From assembly GCA_016182485.1 (NCBI GenBank), contig JACPGH010000006.1, positions 1-64,000 of the forward strand: DNA of 64,000 bases. Reading direction: 5' to 3'. The first letter of the stretch is position 1; each line of letters starts with the position of its first letter. The notes beneath the pieces are model-generated. The model saw nothing but the letters and a program-made list of their open reading frames with translations. It did no database searches and had not been told where the DNA came from. The stretch comes from Candidatus Kaiserbacteria bacterium (GTDB lineage: Bacteria > Patescibacteria > Paceibacteria > UBA9973 > UBA2103). Positions 8,977 through 16,384 of the stretch are shown here, one piece after another. A program made the position numbers and the translations under genes.

Positions 8977-8995
8977 CCTATAGGTTATCGTAAGG
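8977..8995. repeat. 19-bp direct repeat, downstream copy
   Basis: Second copy of the sequence at 8370-8388, starting 5 bases after the PaaX-like stop and about 50 bases upstream of rplI, so it could act as an operator for the rplI transcript. Confidence 0.8.
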
Positions 8996-9046
8996 TTCAT
9001 AGTAAAATACGTTGATTAACTAAAGGAGATAAGGTAATGTGTGAAC

Positions 9047-9490
9047 ATGAAAATCGTTTTGCTGCGAGATGTGAAGGGGGTGGGGCGGGCACACGAGGTC
9101 GTGGAGGCCAAAGACGGCCATGCGCTCAATTATCTTATCCCGGGCAAGTTCGCGATAGCGGCGACCCCGCTCGCACAAAAGGAGGCCGAGAGGCGCCGCC
9201 AACAGAGATCGGACCGCGCCGCGCTGGATAACGCGCTTCTGGCGCAAAATCTCGCCGCGCTCGCGGAAGCGAAGGTGATACTGAAGGCGAAGGCCAATGA
9301 AAAAGGCCATCTTTACGATGCAATCGGCGCCTCTGAGATCATGCGGGCGGTCAAGGAGCAGGCGCGCATCGATCTGCCCGAGGACGCGATCAGACTCGAA
9401 AAACCGTTCAAAGAACTCGGGACTTTCGACGTGCCGGTATCGGCTCACGAAACATTCGGGAAGTTTTCTATTTGCATAGAAGCGGAATAA
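9047..9490 (+). CDS. rplI: 50S ribosomal protein L9
   Basis: L9 binds 23S rRNA with its N domain and projects a long helix. The N domain is clear (MKIVLLRDVKGVGRAHEVVE and DGHALNYLIPGKFA), followed by the connecting helix and a C domain ending in GKFSICIEAE. I set the start at the ATG at 9047 because the family begins exactly at M-K; a GTG two codons earlier (9041) has a better-spaced AAGG and could be used. The strongest site, AAAGGAG at 9022-9028, is best spaced for an out-of-frame ATG at 9037. An unidentified small gene follows 5 bases later. Confidence 0.95.
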   Translation: MKIVLLRDVKGVGRAHEVVEAKDGHALNYLIPGKFAIAATPLAQKEAERRRQQRSDRAALDNALLAQNLAALAEAKVILKAKANEKGHLYDAIGASEIMRAVKEQARIDLPEDAIRLEKPFKELGTFDVPVSAHETFGKFSICIEAE

Positions 9491-9495
9491 TTAAT

Positions 9496-9996
9496 ATGGC
9501 TCTAGAGAAGCCGAAACTGGAGGTCTTTCTTTCCTACCTGAAGATGATCGAGAACAGCGTGGGCTCCGCTCTGTTCCGGAATCTGTATTTCACCATAGGA
9601 GGGAAGGAGACCGATGTTCTCGAGGACGGAGACCTCTCTTGTGCGACATACGTCTCGAGCCTCCTCTATCTATTCGGTCTCATCGGAGAGCGCCACACTA
9701 CCGTCTCTGGCACAGTCGAAGATATGGAAAAGTCCGGCTGGCAGAAGATAGATGAGCCGCGCATTGGGGCGGTCATTTTATGGGGATTCAAAAAGAAGGA
9801 TGACGGCACGCAGGGGAAGCATCGGCACCTCGGTTTTTATATCGACGGCGAAACGGCGATCAGCAACAGCTCTGATACGCGCGTGATCGAGCGGCACCAT
9901 CCTAATTATGGAACGTTCCCTGACGGGGAAGTGAAGCGCGATATCCTCGCCTATTATTGGCATGCCGCGCTGGATAAACCGTTAATCCAGACTTAG
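9496..9996 (+). CDS. Uncharacterised protein, possible NlpC/P60-like fold
   Basis: A 166-residue soluble protein 5 bases after rplI. A cysteine heads a helix (DLSCATYVSSLLYLFGLIG) and a histidine follows after a strand (KHRHLGFYIDG), an order seen in NlpC/P60 cysteine peptidases, where the cysteine at the start of a helix is the nucleophile. The usual D-C-S-G motif is not intact, so this is a suggestion only. No signal peptide is seen. The start at ATG 9496 avoids overlap with rplI. Confidence 0.6.
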   Translation: MALEKPKLEVFLSYLKMIENSVGSALFRNLYFTIGGKETDVLEDGDLSCATYVSSLLYLFGLIGERHTTVSGTVEDMEKSGWQKIDEPRIGAVILWGFKKKDDGTQGKHRHLGFYIDGETAISNSSDTRVIERHHPNYGTFPDGEVKRDILAYYWHAALDKPLIQT

Positions 9997-10049
9997 CCAG
10001 AGACCAGTACACTGTGTGTGGAGAGAATATACGGCTCTAGGAGGGGTCG

Positions 10050-10391
10050 ATGGGCTATGCCGAGGATAAGGCGCAAGCGTTAAAGCTGCACTGCAAGGAG
10101 CGCATTGCCGCAAGCCTCAGGAGGAAGGCGAAAAAAGGCGCTGTGCGTTTTTTGGAGCAGCGGGCCAAGGAACTCGAGAATGAGATATCTAGGGCGTGTA
10201 TGCGGGCGCTCCGGAACTACAACGATGGCATGAAGACGACGGCACTGATGAAAAAGGCGGGGAATTCAGCGCGGGTCGTTGAGGCGTATAAGCAGGCGCT
10301 CAAAAGCGGATTCGACGCGAATCTCAAGTTCCAACGCGAGTCGCTCAAGAGATTCGCGGAATTCTGCGCCCGCCTGAAGCGCGCCCAGTAA
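10050..10391 (+). CDS. Small basic helical protein, unknown function
   Basis: 113 residues, strongly Lys/Arg-rich and predicted mostly helical (heptad-like stretches KKGAVRFLEQRAKELENEI and FDANLKFQRESLKRFAEF). No cysteine-pair motif or membrane segment. It has a strong Shine-Dalgarno (AGGAGGGG, spacing about 4) and its own terminator at 10408, the pattern of the orphan single-gene units in this window. Nucleic-acid binding is possible from charge alone; no family recognised. Confidence 0.7.
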   Translation: MGYAEDKAQALKLHCKERIAASLRRKAKKGAVRFLEQRAKELENEISRACMRALRNYNDGMKTTALMKKAGNSARVVEAYKQALKSGFDANLKFQRESLKRFAEFCARLKRAQ

Positions 10392-10407
10392 ACCGCCATA
10401 GAGACAT

Positions 10408-10446
10408 CCGCCCGCCACACGGGTCGTGTGGCGGGCGGTTTCTGTT
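10408..10446 (+). terminator. Rho-independent terminator
   Basis: A 14-bp GC-rich stem (CCGCCCGCCACACG / CGTGTGGCGGGCGG, 10408-10438) followed by TTTCTGTTTATT. It ends the unit starting at 10050. Confidence 0.85.
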
Positions 10447-10451
10447 TATTA

Positions 10452-10480
10452 AAAAAGACTAGCCCCGCTGTCGCGGGGCT
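10452..10480 (-). terminator. Rho-independent terminator of the minus-strand gene
   Basis: Stem AGCCCCGC / GCGGGGCT (10461-10480). On the minus strand it is followed by AGTCTTTTTT, ending the gene at 10548-11588. It sits back to back with the terminator at 10408. Confidence 0.85.
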
Positions 10481-10547
10481 ATACCCTAACTTCACACTCT
10501 CCCTCGAGACCCATACGGGCTTCCGGTGCGTGAGGCTAGGGGAACGA

Positions 10548-11588
10548 TCAGGCTACTGGTTGGGCGGCCTTTTCGGCGGGAACCTCTGAGGCCGGCAAGA
10601 ATTTCGTCTCTTCCTGAAGGAGGATGTGCTCGGGACACTCTTCTTCAGTTTTGAATCGCCAACCCGTCTGCGAGAGCCAGACTCCTATACTGTTCGGCTC
10701 CCCATGCGCCGCGCTTCGCACGCCGTTTGCAAGCGCTCGGGCCATGCCTGCCGTTAGGAGGACCCGCTCCTGCCGCTCAAGGTCGTAAAGAGCAAGGTCG
10801 AAGTAGGGTCCGTTCCAAGCGCCCGTACCTCGGCAGATCGTAACTGGCCGTCCTTCTCGCTGTCCTTTGTGCAGCTGGGCGATATGCGCGATTACGCAGT
10901 GAGGCGTGCCGCCCTCTACCTGTCGCGCCGGGTTCGTGAAGAACGCCACTGCATCTCCAACCTGCGGCTCGGTATTGACTACCGTGACAAGGCGTTCGGC
11001 GAAACGACGGCGCGGTTCAGTGCTTACATGGCTTCCCGGTACCGGTTCTGGAACTGGAATATAAACCGGTACCGGTGCGGGCCGTTCCGACCGGCGCAGC
11101 AAGAACCACGTCGCGGCAGCCGCGAGGACAACCGCAGGCAGGGCTATGAGAACGAGAATGAGAAGCACTTTGAGCCATAAGAAGGGGCTATCCGGGATAA
11201 TTATAAGCTCTGCCTTCTTCAGGTTGTCGACGATTTTCTTCATCGGCCCTATTTCCGCTCGTAGGGTGCCGAGTTCAGCGCGGACATCCGCTAAGTCCTC
11301 CCTCGTGACCGCCGGCAGCGCACCGAGCGCGGCTTGAGCTGAGCTTATCCGCTCGCACAGGCCCCACACCGTGTCGCCTCTGGAAAAGACGTATGTGGTC
11401 GTGCCGCTCGGGCCGGCGATTCGATACGAAACGCCTGCTTTCATGCGCCGTGCCGAGCGCTCGGTAAGATTGTTTGCCGCCAGGGATCGTGCTTTGCAAG
11501 CGTTCGTTTCCGCCAGGCCCGCGAAGGATCCCGTTGCCGAGATGAGAACCAGGCTCGCCGCAGCCGCCGAAACAAAAAAGCTGCTCAT
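10548..11588 (-). CDS. Exported/membrane protein with degenerate LysM-like segment
   Basis: An N-terminal signal peptide is visible (FFVSAAAASLVLISATGSFA). A short segment resembling LysM (TYVFSRGDTVWGLCERI, around residues 64-80) suggests peptidoglycan contact. A coiled stretch follows, then one strong membrane helix (LWLKVLLILVLIALPAVVLAAAATWFLL shown by residues about 139-166), a Pro/Val linker and a C-terminal domain of about 150 residues I do not recognise. It is a single-gene unit with a GGAAAGGGGG ribosome site and its own terminator. Function unknown; an envelope role is inferred. Confidence 0.65.
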   Translation of the reverse strand: MSSFFVSAAAASLVLISATGSFAGLAETNACKARSLAANNLTERSARRMKAGVSYRIAGPSGTTTYVFSRGDTVWGLCERISSAQAALGALPAVTREDLADVRAELGTLRAEIGPMKKIVDNLKKAELIIIPDSPFLWLKVLLILVLIALPAVVLAAAATWFLLRRSERPAPVPVYIPVPEPVPGSHVSTEPRRRFAERLVTVVNTEPQVGDAVAFFTNPARQVEGGTPHCVIAHIAQLHKGQREGRPVTICRGTGAWNGPYFDLALYDLERQERVLLTAGMARALANGVRSAAHGEPNSIGVWLSQTGWRFKTEEECPEHILLQEETKFLPASEVPAEKAAQPVA

Positions 11589-11711
11589 TGTCGCCCCCTT
11601 TCCGTGTTCGGGTGAGTGAAGTCACAGGCACAAAGACCATGCGCTCGATTTAGCCGAGACGCTCCTACTTAAGATTAGAGGAGAGCTGCTGAAGTTTCGG
11701 TGAATCGGAAG

Positions 11712-11984
11712 TTAGAGAACCTCCGCGACTTTTTTATACAGTCTCTGGCCCGCGTAATTCGTTTTGCGCCGGGTGCTGAATTTGACCGTACCGGACGCGA
11801 TAGCGAAGAGCGTATGGTCGCGGCCGACTTTAACATTCTTGCCAGCCTCGATCTTCGTCCCGCGCTGGCGGACGATAATCATGCCTGGGCGCGCGGGCTG
11901 TCCGTCCGCCAGCTTAACACCCAAATATTTCGGGTTCGAATCCCTTAAGTTTTTAGCTGTGCCGGCGGCTTTAGTTGATGCCAT
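11712..11984 (-). CDS. rpmA: 50S ribosomal protein L27
   Basis: L27 sits near the peptidyl-transferase centre. The 90 residues begin MASTKAAGTAKNLRDSNPKYLG and include the family core RPGMIIVRQRGTKIEAGKNV and the C-terminal NYAGQRLYKKV. The start at 11984 is set by the family N terminus; the frame is open 14 codons further upstream. It is separated from rplU, its usual operon partner, and is transcribed divergently from the Ada-like gene with only 17 bases between the two start codons. Confidence 0.97.
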   Translation of the reverse strand: MASTKAAGTAKNLRDSNPKYLGVKLADGQPARPGMIIVRQRGTKIEAGKNVKVGRDHTLFAIASGTVKFSTRRKTNYAGQRLYKKVAEVL

Positions 11985-12001
11985 GGTGTTACTATTACTG
12001 A
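11985..12001. promoter_or_regulatory. Overlapping divergent leaderless promoters
   Basis: Within the 17-base gap, TGT-TACTAT (-10 at 11990-11995) lies 6 bases before the plus-strand ATG at 12002. On the minus strand TAATAG (11997-11992) lies 7 bases before the rpmA ATG. The two hexamers overlap. Confidence 0.5.
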
Positions 12002-12382
12002 ATGATCGTAGCAGAAGTCCAGGCAAAATGCAAACATTTTTTCGATCGCATTCCCAGGGACGCGCTCATTGTCGGCATCCTAATTGCCGCTTCTTCGCTC
12101 TCGTTTTTGCTCGGGTATCTTTCGGGGCGGGACGGGCGGCAGGCGAGCGTCATAACCATCGACATACCAACGGCGCCTAATTCTGAAAATAATGGGGTAG
12201 GGGAGACGCAGGGCCTCCGAAGGGACTCGGGGAAAGTAGTTGCCTCGAAAAACGGCTCGAAATACTATCTCCCTTCCTGCGCGGGCGCCGAGCGGATATC
12301 CGAAGCGAATAAGGTATGGTTCGCCTCCGCCGCGGCCGCCGCGCGCGCGGGTTATGCGCCGGCGACGAATTGCGAATTCTAG
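12002..12382 (+). CDS. Membrane-anchored protein with Ada-type metal-binding domain
   Basis: An N-terminal membrane segment (ALIVGILIAASSLSFLLGYL, residues 21-40) is followed by a linker. The C-terminal domain of about 45 residues (KYYLPSCAGAERISEANKVW, then GYAPATNC) resembles the zinc-binding domain of the Ada methyltransferase family, here keeping two cysteines. Such stand-alone domains tethered to the membrane are common small proteins in CPR genomes. The partner and function are unknown. The promoter -10 overlaps that of rpmA. Confidence 0.75.
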   Translation: MIVAEVQAKCKHFFDRIPRDALIVGILIAASSLSFLLGYLSGRDGRQASVITIDIPTAPNSENNGVGETQGLRRDSGKVVASKNGSKYYLPSCAGAERISEANKVWFASAAAAARAGYAPATNCEF

Positions 12383-12421
12383 TTGAATCTGTGAACTGCG
12401 CATCCTGCGCAGCGCAGGCGA

Positions 12422-12430
12422 TGCTACAAT
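12422..12430 (+). promoter_or_regulatory. Extended -10 of the LOG-family gene
   Basis: TGC-TACAAT ends 7 bases before the ATG at 12438; no Shine-Dalgarno intervenes (leaderless type). Confidence 0.5.
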
Positions 12431-12437
12431 TTTCCTA

Positions 12438-13193
12438 ATGCACAGCGATCTGAACGAGGATGGCGTGATTCTTCCAGTCGAGACGCACGAGCGGCTCGCG
12501 CAAGTGGTCCACGAAGGGGAGCGTTCAATGCCGCAGGCGGGCGAACGGCCGCTCCTCGTCTGCAAGCCGAAGAAGATCGAGGCCTGGCGGATATTCAAGA
12601 TCTTGTCCGAATTCGTTGAAGGGTTTGATATCATCAGCCGCTACGGGCTCGCCGTATCCGTTTTTGGCAGCGCGCGCGCCGCTCTCGGCGGCAATTCATT
12701 CAATCGCGCCGAAGAACTGGCCGGGCGGCTTTCCAAAAAAGGTTTTGCAGTGATCACAGGCGGCTCGACCGGAGTTATGCAGGCCGCCAATAAAGGCGCG
12801 TATGAGGCCGGCGGCGCTTCGGTTGGTCTCAATATAAATCTGCATGACGTGCAGCTCTATAATCCCTACCTGACCGAGAAGTTCGGCTTCGATCATTTCT
12901 TCGTGCGCAAGGTCATGCTGATGTACGCTTCAGAGGCGTATGTTTTTTTCCCTGGCGGATTCGGTACGCTCGACGAATTCTTTGAGCTTGTGACGCTCGT
13001 ACAAACAAAAAAGATTCGCAAAGTGCCGATCCTGCTGTTCGATAAGGATTATTGGGAACCGCTCACGAATCTTATCGACACGATGATCTACCAGAAATAT
13101 TCGTATATCAACAAAGAGGACATGAGCCTCTATTCTGTCGTAAATTCCGTCGATGAAGCGTACGAATATATCATCGCGAACGTCTCGTGTTGA
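12438..13193 (+). CDS. LOG-family (TIGR00730) Rossmann-fold protein
   Basis: Members are cytokinin-riboside phosphoribohydrolases or related nucleotide-processing enzymes. The nucleotide-binding start GGSTGVMQAANKGA (around residues 113-126) and the hallmark PGGFGTLDEFFE (about 172-183) are both intact, with the preceding arginine in FFVRKVMLMY. A 70-residue N-terminal extension precedes the Rossmann core, as in several CPR homologues. The length of 251 is slightly above the usual 190-230. Single-gene unit with a leaderless-type promoter. The exact substrate cannot be assigned. Confidence 0.9.
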   Translation: MHSDLNEDGVILPVETHERLAQVVHEGERSMPQAGERPLLVCKPKKIEAWRIFKILSEFVEGFDIISRYGLAVSVFGSARAALGGNSFNRAEELAGRLSKKGFAVITGGSTGVMQAANKGAYEAGGASVGLNINLHDVQLYNPYLTEKFGFDHFFVRKVMLMYASEAYVFFPGGFGTLDEFFELVTLVQTKKIRKVPILLFDKDYWEPLTNLIDTMIYQKYSYINKEDMSLYSVVNSVDEAYEYIIANVSC

Positions 13194-13264
13194 CTATAAG
13201 AGGGCGGGGAGGCGGCATTTTATATACCAGTATAGAGTGCGCACAATATATCTTTTGCGCAGTC

Positions 13265-13441
13265 TTACAATAAATGCGTCAGCCATTGCCAAGCCTGCGT
13301 AAAGAGCTGGGCGATATAAGAAAAGTTCGCTCTCCCCGCAGGAGAATCGACGATAGCCTGTATCGAGATGCCAAAAAAAGATAAAGTGAGTACGAGAACC
13401 AGCATCCAGAAGACAAGTCGGATGACTGCCCACATGCCCAT
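13265..13441 (-). CDS. Small membrane protein, 58 residues
   Basis: A short reading frame supported by an excellent ribosome site (GGAGGAGG, 7 bases before the ATG). The product begins MGMWAVIRLVFWMLVLVL and has one strong N-terminal membrane helix (residues 5-27), then a short amphipathic tail containing FSYIAQLFTQAWQWLTHLL. The unit sits between the convergent LOG gene and the M23 peptidase gene. No family recognised; it could be an accessory membrane peptide. Confidence 0.65.
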   Translation of the reverse strand: MGMWAVIRLVFWMLVLVLTLSFFGISIQAIVDSPAGRANFSYIAQLFTQAWQWLTHLL

Positions 13442-13490
13442 TAGTATACCTCCTCCCTGCCCCGCAATCGCGGCTATCCGAGATTTGGAA

Positions 13491-14822
13491 TTAAAGGTAG
13501 GAAAGCGGATTCAAATATCCCGTGAGCGTGGCCACTGGCATCGTGGCGTCGGCACAGCCCGCATTGGCTCCGCGGAATTGCCGCAACGTCATTATTTGGG
13601 TGCCTTCCGTGGCATACACTCCGAAATGCAAATGCGGGCCCGTCGCATACCCGGTCATCCCAGAGAGCCCTAAGAGCTGGCCGGCGCTCACCTGCTGCCC
13701 TTTCGCGACGTCGATCGCGGATAGATGCGAGTAGAGAGTCGAGAGCCCGTTCCCGTGTATGACCATGACCCATTTGCCGAAAGAGTAGCAGCCGCGGATG
13801 AGGTCGGTGTTACCCGTTCCGAGCACCGTGCCGCCCATGGAGGCGTACACGGGAGTGCCGATAGGCGCGCCAAAATCGATCGCGTTATGCCCCTTGCCGT
13901 TATAGACCTGCGGATTTGCCGTAGAGAATGCCGTATTGCCGAAATATTGGGTAATGCAGAAAGGATTTCCATAGGCGCCTCTTCTTTGTGCGCAGCCGGC
14001 CATGAAAGCTCTGCTGAAAGGCCAGGAGAGAACGCCCGAGCCCACTTTAGGCAAGAGATCCGGATGCACTATCAGATTCAATTGGTTCTGCAGGTTGTTG
14101 AGCTCTTGCTCGAATGCCTTCTGGGCGGCTTGCTTCTGCGCAATAAGCTTCTGATAGTTTGCCTCCTGATTCTTTGTCTGCGCGAGAAGCTGCTGCTGTG
14201 CCGACTTGTTCGCGTCCACGGAGCGCTTCTGCACCGTAAGTTGGTTCTCAAGCGTTACGAGCTGGGCTTTTTGCGCGGAAACCTCGTCGCGATTGGACGC
14301 GAGTGCGGCGCGGACCGTGCGCAAGCTTCTAATATCGTGCTCGAGAGCCTGGTTGAATTGGATCGCTTGATCTGCAGCCTCCCAGGCTTGCGTCAGGGAA
14401 TCCGACGAGAAGACTTGCGTGAGCAGCGAGACCTGTTCGCCTTCAGCCATGCCTTGCAGTGCTTTCGCGATAGCGGCTCGGTTTTGAGCGATCGTTCGTT
14501 CCTTGTCTCCGATGGATAGCGTGAGCTCCTGGATCTTAAGGTTAGCCGAAGCGATCTTGCTTTGCGTCACCTTGATCTGTGACGCAAGCTGTTTTTGGGA
14601 AAGCGAGAGCGCGCTTATCGTCGATTGCAGAGTGTTCTTCTTGGTTCCGAGAGCGTCGAGTTGTTTTTGGAATGCCGCTATTTCGGCCTCGAGAGCCGCT
14701 ACTTGTTGGTTATTGGCATTTATCTTGGCCTGCAGATCGGATACTTGGTCGGCGGACACCGGCAGAGGGATCAACGCAAATACGACAAAAAAAATGAGCA
14801 GGAACCGACCGCCGAACTTCAT
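13491..14822 (-). CDS. Secreted coiled-coil M23 metallopeptidase (EnvC/NlpD type)
   Basis: A signal peptide (FLLIFFVVFALIPLPVSA) leads into two long coiled-coil blocks (residues about 25-270, Gln/Lys/Leu-rich), then an M23 lysostaphin-like domain. The zinc ligands are visible: H and D in GHNAIDFGAP and the H-x-H pair in GPHLHFGVY. Such proteins cut peptidoglycan crosslinks or activate amidases at division. The start at 14822 overlaps the gltX stop by 4 bases (ATGA), so translation is coupled. 443 residues, normal for the family. Confidence 0.93.
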   Translation of the reverse strand: MKFGGRFLLIFFVVFALIPLPVSADQVSDLQAKINANNQQVAALEAEIAAFQKQLDALGTKKNTLQSTISALSLSQKQLASQIKVTQSKIASANLKIQELTLSIGDKERTIAQNRAAIAKALQGMAEGEQVSLLTQVFSSDSLTQAWEAADQAIQFNQALEHDIRSLRTVRAALASNRDEVSAQKAQLVTLENQLTVQKRSVDANKSAQQQLLAQTKNQEANYQKLIAQKQAAQKAFEQELNNLQNQLNLIVHPDLLPKVGSGVLSWPFSRAFMAGCAQRRGAYGNPFCITQYFGNTAFSTANPQVYNGKGHNAIDFGAPIGTPVYASMGGTVLGTGNTDLIRGCYSFGKWVMVIHGNGLSTLYSHLSAIDVAKGQQVSAGQLLGLSGMTGYATGPHLHFGVYATEGTQIMTLRQFRGANAGCADATMPVATLTGYLNPLSYL

Positions 14823-16273
14823 CTTTCCAGTATACCAATTGCTTCTCGTATGCGCACAAGCGATTCTTCCCTGCCAAGAATGGAAATGAGCGTGAATGGG
14901 TCCGGCGAGCGTTCCTTGCCGGACAGGGCATACCGCAGAGGCCATAGAATCGCTCCCCTGCCTCCCTTCCCTGCCTGACCGGCCGATTCTTCATTATCTG
15001 CGGCGGGCATAAGCGCGTCCTTTACTGCTTGCGCTGTGACGTCGTCAGGCAAGGAGCCGACAATCTCCGAAAGCTTCCTGAGCCCGGAGAGGGCCAGGCC
15101 AGGACGGTCCGGCAATTCCTTGGCCAAGAGCTGCTCTTTGGCAAGAATTGGTTTATCAAATAGGCAGCTAAGCTCGCCCGAGAGCATTTCCTGCGCCTCT
15201 TTGAACGTCTGCGCCCGCTCCTTTAAAAGCGGTACCGCCTTACTCAGTTTCTCCCCGTCACTTGGGGGTCGGACCCCCAAGTGCCGGATGAAGGCATCCG
15301 TCGAGAGTAGGCGCATCCAATGCTGGTTCATAGAGCGCAGTTTAGTCTCATCGAAGCGCGCGCCCGAGATCTGGATGCGCTCCAGCGAAAACTCATCCGT
15401 AAGCTCTTTGGGCGAAAAGAATTCTCGGTCCGTGCCCGGATTCCAGCCAAGAAGTGCGAGGAAGTTCATAAGAGCGACGGGCAGATATCCGTCAGAACGG
15501 TAATCGAGAATGTCTTTCGCGCCGTCGCGCTTGGAGAGCTTTTTGGTGCCTGTCGGCCCAAGAATGGGCGGCATCGTAGCGAATGCGGGGGGCGCCTCCC
15601 CGAGGGCCTCGTATACGGAAAGGTATTTCGGCGTTGAAGATATGAATTCTTCTCCGCGTATAACATGAGTGACCTTCATTTCTATGTCATCTACGATATG
15701 CGCGAAATTGTAGGTCGGGTAGCCGTCGCTCTTGATAAGTATGAAGTCATCGATTGCTTCCTCCCCGGCCGATAGACGTCCGCGTACTACATCGTCCCAC
15801 TCGTATCGCGCGATGCGCGGCGCGCGAAAGCGAAGCGGCTTCTTTCCGTCCCAAGGTTCCGTCCCCTCCGGCCTGTGATCACGGTAAAGGAAAGGCCGCT
15901 TCTCGGCTTCGGCATTAGTGCGCAGTGCCTCCAATTCCGCTTCCGAATACGGGTCGGGATAGGCGTGTCCGGCGGCCGCCAGTTTTTCCGCGTACGAGCG
16001 GTACAGAGTGAGGCGCTCCGACTGAATATACGGCGCACGCGGGCCGCCCTTGTCCGGGCCCTCGTCCCATTCGATGCCGAGCCACGAGAGCGACTCGATG
16101 ATGTGCGGAATCGAACCGGCCACTTCCCTTTCTTTGTCCGTGTCTTCGATGCGCAGGATGAAGCGGCCGCCTTTTTGGCGCGCATAAAGCCAGGCAAAGA
16201 GCGCGGTGCGCGCGCCGCCGACGTGCATGAAGCCGGTCGGCGAAGGCGCAAAACGAGTAACAACGGGGCTCAT
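14819..16273 (-). CDS. gltX: Glutamate--tRNA ligase
   Basis: Class I synthetase charging tRNA-Glu. It may also charge tRNA-Gln, since CPR usually rely on GatCAB; no glnS is in the window. HIGH is HVGG in FAPSPTGFMHVGGARTALF and KMSKS is KKLSKRDG. 484 residues, normal length. Around residues 325-333 a palindrome at 15259-15283 encodes HLGVRPPSD, which looks inserted relative to the family. A second small Gly-rich insertion (SAGQAGKGG) occurs near the C terminus. The start at 16273 is the family N terminus (MSPVVTRFAPSPTG). Part of murG-gltX-M23. Confidence 0.97.
   Translation of the reverse strand: MSPVVTRFAPSPTGFMHVGGARTALFAWLYARQKGGRFILRIEDTDKEREVAGSIPHIIESLSWLGIEWDEGPDKGGPRAPYIQSERLTLYRSYAEKLAAAGHAYPDPYSEAELEALRTNAEAEKRPFLYRDHRPEGTEPWDGKKPLRFRAPRIARYEWDDVVRGRLSAGEEAIDDFILIKSDGYPTYNFAHIVDDIEMKVTHVIRGEEFISSTPKYLSVYEALGEAPPAFATMPPILGPTGTKKLSKRDGAKDILDYRSDGYLPVALMNFLALLGWNPGTDREFFSPKELTDEFSLERIQISGARFDETKLRSMNQHWMRLLSTDAFIRHLGVRPPSDGEKLSKAVPLLKERAQTFKEAQEMLSGELSCLFDKPILAKEQLLAKELPDRPGLALSGLRKLSEIVGSLPDDVTAQAVKDALMPAADNEESAGQAGKGGRGAILWPLRYALSGKERSPDPFTLISILGREESLVRIREAIGILER
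15259..15283. repeat. Palindrome inside gltX
   Basis: Perfect 12-bp arms CACTTGGGGGTC / GACCCCCAAGTG around one central base, in frame within gltX. Confidence 0.85.
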
Positions 16274-16279
16274 GACTCG

Positions 16280-16384
16280 CCCAGTTAGAAATCCGATACA
16301 GGAGATAATCCTGAACCTCGGAAATGAATCAAATAAAAGGCCATAAATCAATAATACAACGTAAAGTGAAGATTTCTAACTGGG
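16280..16384. repeat. Intercistronic inverted repeat between murG and gltX
   Basis: 14-bp perfect arms CCCAGTTAGAAATC (16280-16293) and GATTTCTAACTGGG (16371-16384) enclose 77 bases. The right arm contains the murG stop; the left arm ends 6 bases before the gltX ATG. Same architecture as 19520-19628 and 51178-51286 but with different arm sequence. Confidence 0.75.

Noticed and set aside
9037..9231. 64-residue frame at the ATG best spaced from AAAGGAG before rplI
   Set aside because: It overlaps rplI in another frame, is Arg/Gly-rich low-complexity, and resembles nothing; L9 is certain.
13194..13433. 79-residue frame on the minus strand
   Set aside because: It is in a different frame from the 58-residue protein, which has a far better ribosome site and a coherent membrane helix.
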